Of a stretch of DNA of 13,886 bases, positions 7,974-13,886 are shown piece after piece. The position numbers and the translations under genes are program-made. The notes beneath the pieces were generated by a model that saw nothing but the letters and a program-made list of their open reading frames with translations, made no database searches and was not told the origin of the DNA. The stretch's first letter is position 1; every line of letters begins with the position of its first letter. Origin of the DNA: Nitrospirota bacterium (GTDB taxonomy: Bacteria; Nitrospirota; Thermodesulfovibrionia; Thermodesulfovibrionales; SM23-35); contig JAOUJR010000011.1 of NCBI GenBank assembly GCA_029883145.1, forward strand, positions 1 through 13,886. The letters are read 5' to 3'.

Positions 7974-9077
7974 TTATCTTACTCTCTTCCCTGAAATAAA
8001 ATTTTCAACCATATCACGTGCCTCTTCATCAGGGAACTGGATCATGGGGTGTTTCATGAAATATGCTGAAGGAGAAACAAGTACTCCACCTACCCCTCTT
8101 TCAAGAGCAATTTTGCAGCATCGTATGGCGTCTATCACCACGCCTCCACTGTTCGGAGAGTCTTCTACCGAGAGTCTGAGTTCAAGATTTATAGGTATGT
8201 TTCCGAAAGTCGTTCCCTCCATTCTGAGAAAACAGATTTTATTATCAAGGAGCCAGGGCACATAGTCAGAAGGACCTATATGAATATTTTCAATTTTTAA
8301 CGGGGTATGGAGTTGAGACTGTACAGCCTCTGTTTTTGATATCTTCTTGGATTTTACCCTGTTCCTGTTAAGCATATTTAAAAAATCGGTATTTCCACCA
8401 ACATTTAACTGATAGGTAGCATCAACCTTAACGCCTCTGTCTTCAAACAATCTTGTTAATGCCCGGTGAATGATGGTTGCACCTATCTGGCTTTTAATAT
8501 CGTCACCTATTACAGGTATTTTTTTCTCTTCAAAGCGCTTTGCCCAGGATTTGTTAGATGCGATAAAGACAGGAATACAATTAATATAGCCTGTACCAGT
8601 CTTCAGGCAAGCATCTGCATAAAAAGCTGTTGCCCTCTCTGAGCCCACTGGCAAATAACTTATGAGTATTTCAGCGCCGCTTTGTTTTAGAGCTTTCACG
8701 ACATCACATGGTTTTTTTCTCGCAACAATAAACCGCCGGTCATCTGGATAATCTTTCATGTGAGGGGAAATGCCATCGAGAACCCTTCCCATCATCACAC
8801 GTAGAGGATAGTCAGAAATATTTTTATGAAATACCTTTGTACAATTAGGTTTGGCAAAAATCGCATCTTTAAGCGGTCTGCCAACTTTCCTCTGGTCTAT
8901 ATCAAATGCGGCAACAATCTTGATGTTAGACGGCTTGTATCCTCCAAGGTCATAGTGCATTAATCCAAGAGACCGGTCGGGATGGCTGTCACCTAATGTC
9001 TTGTAATATTCAATACCCTGAATCAAAGAGCTTGCGCAATTACCGAATCCTACAATAGCAATCCTTATCTCAGCCAT
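7974..9077 (-). CDS. ino1: Myo-inositol-1-phosphate synthase (Ino1, mycobacterial/archaeal type)
   Basis: This NAD-dependent enzyme cyclises glucose-6-phosphate to 1L-myo-inositol-1-phosphate, the first step to inositol lipids and inositol solutes. The 367-residue protein closely follows the actinobacterial Ino1 pattern. The nucleotide-binding loop VGFGNCASSLIQG occupies residues 9-21. LISYLPVGSE, PVFIASN and GDDIKSQIGAT (191-201, with catalytic-region K195) follow, then LNVGGNTDFLNML and KSKKISKTEAV (242-252, lysines of the active site). HIGPSDYVPWL and VEDSPNSGGVVIDAIRCCK are near the C-terminus. The ATG at 9077 is four bases past the preceding gene's stop, and its ribosome site (AGGAG, GAGATGAG) lies inside that gene, so translation is probably coupled. 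The phosphatidyltransferase follows after three bases. Few Gram-negative bacteria carry this pair. Confidence 0.95.
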   Translation of the reverse strand: MAEIRIAIVGFGNCASSLIQGIEYYKTLGDSHPDRSLGLMHYDLGGYKPSNIKIVAAFDIDQRKVGRPLKDAIFAKPNCTKVFHKNISDYPLRVMMGRVLDGISPHMKDYPDDRRFIVARKKPCDVVKALKQSGAEILISYLPVGSERATAFYADACLKTGTGYINCIPVFIASNKSWAKRFEEKKIPVIGDDIKSQIGATIIHRALTRLFEDRGVKVDATYQLNVGGNTDFLNMLNRNRVKSKKISKTEAVQSQLHTPLKIENIHIGPSDYVPWLLDNKICFLRMEGTTFGNIPINLELRLSVEDSPNSGGVVIDAIRCCKIALERGVGGVLVSPSAYFMKHPMIQFPDEEARDMVENFISGKRVR

Positions 9078-9081
9078 GCTC

Positions 9082-9498
9082 TCATCTCACTCCTTTTTGA
9101 GTTCTTTTATATAGAAGCATTATAAGATCTTCGAGTCTAATGTTGAATTCCTTGAGGAGGCTATCTACTGACTCCTCACAATACACCATAAACCTTTTCC
9201 ATATCCTCTGTACTGTATCTTTATCCAGATTGGATGCATTTGCAGCTTCCCTGAAGCTCATTCCTTCCAATAGATGGAGAATGACCTCTTTTATCTTAGG
9301 CTCTTTTGTATGAAGACCGAAAAAAAGCGTGCTACGACGCTCGGAAAATTTAAAATTGCAGGTTTTACATTTAAGGAGTTTCCTGCGATCTTTTCCATAT
9401 CTGTCATAGAGAACAATATTGCCGAGTCCCTTTTTACCATGATCTTCACACAAGTCATTAGGACAAAAGAAATCACCTAATTTTAACCGAATTTCCAT
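9082..9498 (-). CDS. Small zinc-ribbon/HTH protein resembling the N-terminus of an IS1-type transposase
   Basis: The predicted product has 138 residues. A four-cysteine zinc ribbon is formed by C12, C17, C44 and C47 (FCPNDLC ... KCKTC). A helix-turn-helix follows (about 80-103, MSFREAANASNLDKDTVQRIW). This order matches the DNA-binding head of IS1-like transposases. The tail NIRLEDLIMLLYKRTQKG resembles the place where the catalytic domain would begin, then the protein stops, so no DDE core exists. I chose ATG 9498: an in-frame TTG at 9534 would give 150 residues, but that TTG is itself part of a perfect TTGACA -35 box. The stop is four bases before ino1, and the gene carries ino1's ribosome site. 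It may be a transposase remnant, or a captured regulator of the inositol-lipid genes. Function unknown. Confidence 0.7.
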   Translation of the reverse strand: MEIRLKLGDFFCPNDLCEDHGKKGLGNIVLYDRYGKDRRKLLKCKTCNFKFSERRSTLFFGLHTKEPKIKEVILHLLEGMSFREAANASNLDKDTVQRIWKRFMVYCEESVDSLLKEFNIRLEDLIMLLYKRTQKGVR

Positions 9499-9504
9499 GT
9501 AGTT

Positions 9505-9534
9505 TTTATATATCAAATCCCATTTTAATGTCAA
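9505..9534 (-). promoter_or_regulatory. Strong sigma70-type promoter of the zinc-ribbon/HTH-ino1-phosphatidyltransferase operon
   Basis: Consensus TTGACA (9534-9529) is followed by TATAAA (9510-9505) at 18 bases, or by the overlapping TATATA (9512-9507) at 16. Six bases separate TATAAA from the ATG at 9498, so the mRNA should start at or within a few bases of the start codon. No ribosome binding site is present. Confidence 0.7.
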
Positions 9535-9567
9535 GGATTAATTCAGTTAAATGGGGACAGGATTAAT
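9534..9567. repeat. Direct repeat ATTAATCCT beside the operon promoter
   Basis: AGGATTAAT occurs at 9534-9542 and again at 9559-9567 on the plus strand (ATTAATCCT on the minus strand), 25 bases apart. The inner copy abuts the -35 box. The outer copy is part of TGGGGACAGGATTAAT, a string I associate with ends or leaders of mobile elements. They could be operator half-sites or an insertion scar. Confidence 0.4.
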
Positions 9568-9573
9568 GTACGT

Positions 9574-10644
9574 TTATCCGATTTTCATTCCCAGCTTTTC
9601 ATAGAGTAAGGGAAAGTTTATATTTTTTATCACCTGTTCAATACCATGGGTTACTTTTGCTTTGTCCCTCAATCGTAATCTCACAGAAAGTCTTTGTACT
9701 TTTTTAGCTACCATATAGGTATCATACCTTACTACCATAATAGGAATATCTTTCTGCTCAGCTCTCGAGATAATAATCTCACTTGGATAGAGATCACCGG
9801 TGAGAACCAGACACTCTGTTCCTGAATCTATAGCTGATAGCTGAATGTCAGCTCTATCGCCTCCCACAATCACTGCATTTTTCCTGGTCTTCTTAAAATA
9901 TTCAATTGCCCTGTCTACCTGCATGGCACCGATCAAGAAATGCTCTACCAGATTGTCCAGCCTGTCATGGCAGCAGAGCACCTTGCCTCCGAGCATTTCG
10001 CTCAATTCTTCTACAGTGATTGAACCTAAGATAGAATCATGCGCGAGTATACCAAGGATGTCAACACCCTTTCTTTTTAAAAAGGGGACGATATACTCAT
10101 CGACACCATGCCTATGTTCATGAGTCACTTTATTAAGTACCACACCTAAAAATCTTTCTTTAAGATCTTTTTGGGCCTGGAGTACGTAGTCAACAATATA
10201 TTCTCCTTCGTATTTCACCACAATTATTACTTTGGCATTGAGACGTTGTATCACCTTAAAACCAGGGATTCCCAGAACACTTCCGGTATAGATACTTCCA
10301 GAACCGCCAACCACAAGAATATCTTTATCTGTAGATATCCTTTGGTAGGATTTTACGATTCTTCCCAAAAGTCCCTTGACATCTTTGAGATAGCCTTTGT
10401 AAATGAGTTCCTGTGTCACTACCACAGGGCATATATCTGCCAATGGATCTTTAAGGTCAAATAATCTATAGATAAACCAAGCATCTTTGTCTGTCAGAGT
10501 ATCATCAATTTTAATAGGGAGGATTCCCATTGGCTTGAAAAATCCTACTCTCAATCCGTCCTGCTTGAACTTATGACCAAGTCCCATAGAGACTAAGCTT
10601 TTACCAGAATATCCTGTAGTAGAACCTACATATAAAGTAATCAT
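9574..10644 (-). CDS. BioD-like P-loop plus DRTGG domain protein (regulatory half of phosphotransacetylase, stand-alone)
   Basis: The product has 356 residues from ATG 10644. A dethiobiotin-synthetase-like NTPase domain begins with the P-loop GSTTGYSGKS (residues 7-16) and includes LVVGGSGS and GVVLNKV. A DRTGG domain follows, with its signature at about residues 262-284 (GDRADIQLSAI ... LVLTGDLYPSE). These two domains form the N-terminal half of long phosphotransacetylases; the catalytic acyltransferase domain is absent. The start is ATG 10644 because AGGAGGTGAG (10649-10658) lies eight bases ahead; an upstream GTG at 10653 is inside that ribosome site. The preceding synthetase gene ends one base before this ATG, so the two are tightly coupled. 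A regulatory or assembly role for the synthetase is inferred, not shown. Confidence 0.88.
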   Translation of the reverse strand: MITLYVGSTTGYSGKSLVSMGLGHKFKQDGLRVGFFKPMGILPIKIDDTLTDKDAWFIYRLFDLKDPLADICPVVVTQELIYKGYLKDVKGLLGRIVKSYQRISTDKDILVVGGSGSIYTGSVLGIPGFKVIQRLNAKVIIVVKYEGEYIVDYVLQAQKDLKERFLGVVLNKVTHEHRHGVDEYIVPFLKRKGVDILGILAHDSILGSITVEELSEMLGGKVLCCHDRLDNLVEHFLIGAMQVDRAIEYFKKTRKNAVIVGGDRADIQLSAIDSGTECLVLTGDLYPSEIIISRAEQKDIPIMVVRYDTYMVAKKVQRLSVRLRLRDKAKVTHGIEQVIKNINFPLLYEKLGMKIG

Positions 10645-10645
10645 T

Positions 10646-12742
10646 TTACTCACCTCCTACAGTAAATCTTGCATCAATGGCTATTACTCCTTCTCCGCGC
10701 TTCTTCACTAAAAGCGGGTTTATGTCAGCCTCGATAATCTGAGGGAAATCTAATGTCATCTGAGATAAAATTAATAGGGATTTTTTAATAGCCGGGATAT
10801 CAGCCTCTGCCTCTCCCCTCACCCCTCGCAAAAGAGGAAAAGTTTTGATTTCCCGAATCATTTCAATAGCGTCCTCATGGCTTAATGGTGCGATCCTGAA
10901 AGAAATATCCTTTAAAACCTCTACGTAAATTCCTCCGAGTCCAAACATAATCATATGTCCAAACTGTGCATCTTTCGTGATCCCTATAATTACCTCTTTT
11001 CCACCAAGTACCATTTCTTCGACCATCACCCCGTATATTGTAGCAGCAGGCATAATGTCTTTTACACGCGTCGTAATATTAAAAAAAGCATCCGCTACCT
11101 CTTTTTTACTATTAAGATTTAATCTGATACCACCCACGTCGCTCTTATGAATAACCTGGGGTGAGATGATTTTCATGGCAACGGGATACCCTATCCCCTT
11201 TGCAGCAGCTACGGCTTCCTCTGAGGTTCTGGCCAACAAACTCTTTGGTTGTGAAAATCCATAAGTATTGAGCACCTCATAAACCTCCGAGTCACTTAAA
11301 CGCTCACGTTTTTCTTCCTTAACCTTTTCAAAGATATACGAAACTTTTTCATTTAAATCATCAACACGGGCGTAGGTTTTATCAGGCCTGTTTATCCATA
11401 GCTGATAATTATACATCGCGCTTAATGATGAAACAGCCTCTTCAGGATAACTATAATTGGGAACATGAGACTTCATGAGAATCTTTGCTCCAGGTTCAAC
11501 TCTTTTTTTCCCCATAAATGAAGCAAGTATAGGTTTGTCAATTGAATTGGAAATATTTGCTATTACTTTTGCAGTAGCTTCTACATCCACAATTGCAGTA
11601 GGGGTCAAAAGTACTATGACACCATTTACCTTCTCATCTTGTAATACTGTGGTGAGGGCTTTTTCATATCTTTCTGCACCCGCATCTCCCAGTATGTCAA
11701 CGGGGTTATAGAATGATGCAAAAGATGGCAAAAAAGTTCTGAGCTTATCTACTATTTCTTTATGTAAGGAAATGAGCTGAAGATCAGATTGATCACTTGC
11801 ATCTGCTGCGAGGATTCCAGGCCCGCCGGAATTCGTTATTATGACTATATTAGGACCCTGAGGGAGAGGTTGATCGGCAAAAGCAAGGGCATAATTAAAC
11901 AGTTCAGCAACCGAATGTGCTCGAATGACCCCACTCTGTTTAAAGGCAGCATCGAAAGCTGCCTCACGACCTGAAAGTGCCCCTGTATGAGAGGAAGCTG
12001 CCCTTGCCCCTGAGCTGGTAATACCAGACTTCAGTATAATAAGTGGCTTTTTCTTAGAAACCTGGCTGGCAGTTTCCATGAATTTCTTTCCATCCTTTAC
12101 ACCCTCAATATATCCTAAAATTACCTTTGTATTGTCATCCTCAGCTAAGGCGAGCATAATGTCTGTATCTGAGATATCTGCCTTATTCCCCATACTGATG
12201 AATTTTGAAAAACCTATATCTTCAGCTAAAGCCCGATCAAGAACAGCGATACAAAGTGCACCAGACTGGGAGAAAAATCCTATACTTCCCTGAGCAGGCA
12301 TGCCTGCAGCAAATGAGGCATTGACTTTTGAATGAGTATCTATGACACCGAGGCAATTGGGACCTATAACCCTCATTCCTGATTCCTTTGCCCTTCTGAG
12401 CAGGTCGTCCTCCAGCTTAGTCCCCTCAGAGCCACTTTCACCAAAACCAGCAGTGATGATTATGGCAGAGTCAATCTTTTTAGCTCCGCACTGGGAAATG
12501 ACTTCTCCCACCCTTGGTGGTGGAACTACGACCACAGCGAGACCAATTTCACCTGGGATATCTAAAATGGACGGGTATGCTTTTACACCCAGGATTTCTG
12601 GTGCTTCAGGATTAACAGGATATACGACTCCTGGATAGTCATACTGAATTAAATTATGGAGTATGTTATACCCTATCTTACCCGGTGTTCTTGATGCACC
12701 AATCACTGCAATTGATTTTGGATTAAAAAAGTTTTTCAGCAT
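10646..12742 (-). CDS. ADP-forming acetate/acyl-CoA ligase, fused alpha-beta chain
   Basis: The enzyme converts acyl-CoA, ADP and phosphate to acid, CoA and ATP, a one-step energy-conserving reaction in anaerobes; it can also run in reverse. The 698 residues hold, in order: a CoA-binding Rossmann domain (FNPKSIAVIGASRTPGKIG at the N-terminus), two succinyl-CoA-ligase-like domains with the phospho-accepting histidine H252 in SSHTGALSG, and an ATP-grasp domain from about residue 480 with the second conserved histidine H532 in HKSDVGGI and EADINPLLV near the end. This is the fused form seen in many bacteria; some archaea have separate subunits. Substrate preference (acetate, propionate, aromatic acids) cannot be read by eye. 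ATG 12742 has no ribosome site. A DRTGG protein follows after one base. Acyltransferases with the same layout (Pat) usually add a GNAT domain, absent here. Confidence 0.93.
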   Translation of the reverse strand: MLKNFFNPKSIAVIGASRTPGKIGYNILHNLIQYDYPGVVYPVNPEAPEILGVKAYPSILDIPGEIGLAVVVVPPPRVGEVISQCGAKKIDSAIIITAGFGESGSEGTKLEDDLLRRAKESGMRVIGPNCLGVIDTHSKVNASFAAGMPAQGSIGFFSQSGALCIAVLDRALAEDIGFSKFISMGNKADISDTDIMLALAEDDNTKVILGYIEGVKDGKKFMETASQVSKKKPLIILKSGITSSGARAASSHTGALSGREAAFDAAFKQSGVIRAHSVAELFNYALAFADQPLPQGPNIVIITNSGGPGILAADASDQSDLQLISLHKEIVDKLRTFLPSFASFYNPVDILGDAGAERYEKALTTVLQDEKVNGVIVLLTPTAIVDVEATAKVIANISNSIDKPILASFMGKKRVEPGAKILMKSHVPNYSYPEEAVSSLSAMYNYQLWINRPDKTYARVDDLNEKVSYIFEKVKEEKRERLSDSEVYEVLNTYGFSQPKSLLARTSEEAVAAAKGIGYPVAMKIISPQVIHKSDVGGIRLNLNSKKEVADAFFNITTRVKDIMPAATIYGVMVEEMVLGGKEVIIGITKDAQFGHMIMFGLGGIYVEVLKDISFRIAPLSHEDAIEMIREIKTFPLLRGVRGEAEADIPAIKKSLLILSQMTLDFPQIIEADINPLLVKKRGEGVIAIDARFTVGGE

Positions 12743-12884
12743 GTTTTGAGTTTCATAATATTATTTATTATTCCGCACTCAGACTAAAAGAGCTTGATAC
12801 ACCATATCAGAGCGCTTTAAAGAACTATATTACCCGAAGTATCAGATAATGTAAAAGAGAAAATCTTAACAAATAAGAACAAAA

Positions 12885-13622
12885 TTATTCAGACAGTGAG
12901 TGAATAAATTCTCTCGACTTTAGAGGTTTTGTGAGAATGTGGTGTATATGCATGTCTATTATATGTGAGAGTTCTGAAAGAAGCATATCCGAAGGCCGAA
13001 TTCGATTTATTTTCGTTATGTCCCAGGTGAGCAGATCTTTATGGAGTTTTACTGCTCCTGGTGACAGTCTTGCTGATGAAACCATCCCGGCTGAGCAGGT
13101 CTCACAGAGGATAGTTCCATGGGCTACATAAAAACAATTTCCTTTTCTCCCGCATCTTCCGCAGGCGTCAAGTTTGGGAATATATCCAGTGAGTTCAAGA
13201 AATTTTATTTTATAGTGAATGATTGCCAGATTTTTATTAGAGTTATTTTCAATAGTATATAAGGCATTTAAGAATAAAGAGTATGCCTCTTTGTTTGCTT
13301 CTCTTTCCGGGATGAAATGGAGAGTAAGTTCTATTATTTCTGATACGGTGAGAAAAGAATTCAAGGTGTCTCTTATCGTCTGGAACGAGTGAATGATATC
13401 AGATTGAGTCAATTTTGGAAGTGAGGCGTCTTCTTTACCCCAGAATGAAATCCTTGATTGGACAAGAGGTTCAAGACTGCTGCCAAAACGACTTTTGACT
13501 TTACGTGGGCTTTTTGCAAAGATCTTTACTGGTCCAAAATCAGGGGTGAGATAGGTGACAATGAGGTCTGCTTCACCAAAGGAGATGGTTCTTAAGACGA
13601 TACCCTCTGTCCTGTGAAGCAT
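12885..13622 (-). CDS. recO: DNA repair protein RecO
   Basis: RecO binds single-strand DNA and SSB and, with RecR, loads RecA in gap repair. The 245 residues start with the typical OB-fold entry (HRTEGIVLRTISFGEADLIVTYLT) and continue with GPVKIFAKSPRKVKSRFGSSLEPL. A helical domain is followed by a four-cysteine zinc motif, CGRCGRKGNC ... CETC, near residues 153-178, then SPGAVKLHKDLL. Length and order are normal. The ATG at 13622 overlaps the upstream stop as TAATG, so it is coupled to the nuclease gene. No hairpin was seen after the stop. The 142 bases between recO and the synthetase gene hold no convincing gene or promoter. Confidence 0.94.
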   Translation of the reverse strand: MLHRTEGIVLRTISFGEADLIVTYLTPDFGPVKIFAKSPRKVKSRFGSSLEPLVQSRISFWGKEDASLPKLTQSDIIHSFQTIRDTLNSFLTVSEIIELTLHFIPEREANKEAYSLFLNALYTIENNSNKNLAIIHYKIKFLELTGYIPKLDACGRCGRKGNCFYVAHGTILCETCSAGMVSSARLSPGAVKLHKDLLTWDITKINRIRPSDMLLSELSHIIDMHIHHILTKPLKSREFIHSLSE

Positions 13623-13886
13623 TAGATAATATTTCCAAAGTCTTCAGGTCTGAGATTCTTAAGCCATTCTTCAAGTTCATCTGCACTTTTTCTTTCCATA
13701 ATGCTGTCCTCGACAAATATAGGGGAGCTGGCTCTTAACGCAACTGCAACCGCATCACTGGGACGTGAGTCTACAAGTGTTTCTTTCTTTCCATCGCTCA
13801 GACAGACAAGTGCATAGTATGTGTTGTCAAGAATTTCTGTGACAACGATCTTTGTTACTTTGACCTTAAGGCTATCAATGATATTT
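13622..13886 (-). CDS. Bifunctional nuclease (DUF151) family protein, C-terminal 87 residues
   Basis: Only the 3' part is in the window. The translated fragment carries the family signature DSRPSDAVAVALRASSPIFVED, preceded by VTKIVVTEILDNTYYALVCL. The tail is acidic and charged (ADELEEWLKNLRPEDFGNII). DUF151 proteins are small (about 150-170 residues), so roughly half is visible. Homologues were described as bifunctional nucleases in plants and bacteria, but the bacterial role is poorly known. The TAA shares one base with the recO ATG (TAATG). Confidence 0.9.
   Translation of the reverse strand, partial: NIIDSLKVKVTKIVVTEILDNTYYALVCLSDGKKETLVDSRPSDAVAVALRASSPIFVEDSIMERKSADELEEWLKNLRPEDFGNII

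Noticed and set aside
9082..9573. A complete IS1-type insertion sequence.
   Set aside because: No DDE catalytic domain, no second frame, no terminal inverted repeats flanking the gene; ino1 begins four bases after the stop.
12767..12856. Open plus-strand stretch of about 29 codons in the recO-synthetase gap, ending TAA, with a protein-like appearance (RLKELDTPYQSALKNYI).
   Set aside because: It has no start codon with a ribosome site and no recognisable family, and such a short open run is expected by chance. Possibly a tiny remnant, but not supportable.
1..13886. CRISPR array, prophage or toxin-antitoxin module.
   Set aside because: No regularly spaced repeats, phage structural genes or small toxin/antitoxin pairs were seen on either strand.

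Overview
The window looks like a chromosomal housekeeping stretch from a bacterium of moderate to low GC. SecA, RecO, the MiaB/MtaB pair and the bacterial-type tRNA gene place it in Bacteria. An ADP-forming acyl-CoA synthetase, a stand-alone BioD/DRTGG protein and an inositol-phosphate synthase suggest an anaerobe, perhaps Nitrospirota (Thermodesulfovibrio-like). That placement is an inference from gene content and was not checked by search. No prophage, complete insertion sequence or CRISPR array is visible.

Layout: (1) 1-1966, minus: the first ~655 codons of secA, cut by the left edge. (2) 2072-4602, plus: miaB and mtaB, two radical-SAM tRNA methylthiotransferases overlapping by ATGA, divergent from secA. 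(3) 4757-5971, minus: a CCA-adding/poly(A) polymerase family enzyme, convergent with mtaB. (4) 6018-7403: a remnant of an alpha/beta hydrolase gene, a glycine-zipper lipoprotein gene, tRNA-Gly(CCC) with a clear sigma70-type promoter, a MITE-like nested palindrome and a terminator. (5) 7404-9498, minus: a three-gene unit of a small zinc-ribbon/HTH protein resembling the N-terminus of an IS1-type transposase, myo-inositol-phosphate synthase and a CDP-alcohol phosphatidyltransferase. (6) 9574-12742, minus: an ADP-forming acyl-CoA synthetase and a BioD/DRTGG protein, one base apart. (7) 12885-13886, minus: recO, with the 3' end of a bifunctional-nuclease (DUF151) gene overlapping it by one base.

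Functionally, three genes modify or finish tRNA (miaB, mtaB, cca) and lie beside a tRNA gene. Ino1 and the phosphatidyltransferase form a short route from glucose-6-phosphate to an inositol phospholipid. The synthetase/DRTGG pair probably makes ATP from acyl-CoA, with the second protein as a putative regulatory partner.

The most interesting points are: a repeated promoter geometry that predicts leaderless or near-leaderless mRNAs for secA, miaB and the zinc-ribbon/HTH gene; the truncated transposase-like protein embedded as first gene of the inositol-lipid operon, with direct repeats next to its promoter; and the pairing of the regulatory half of phosphotransacetylase with an ADP-forming synthetase.
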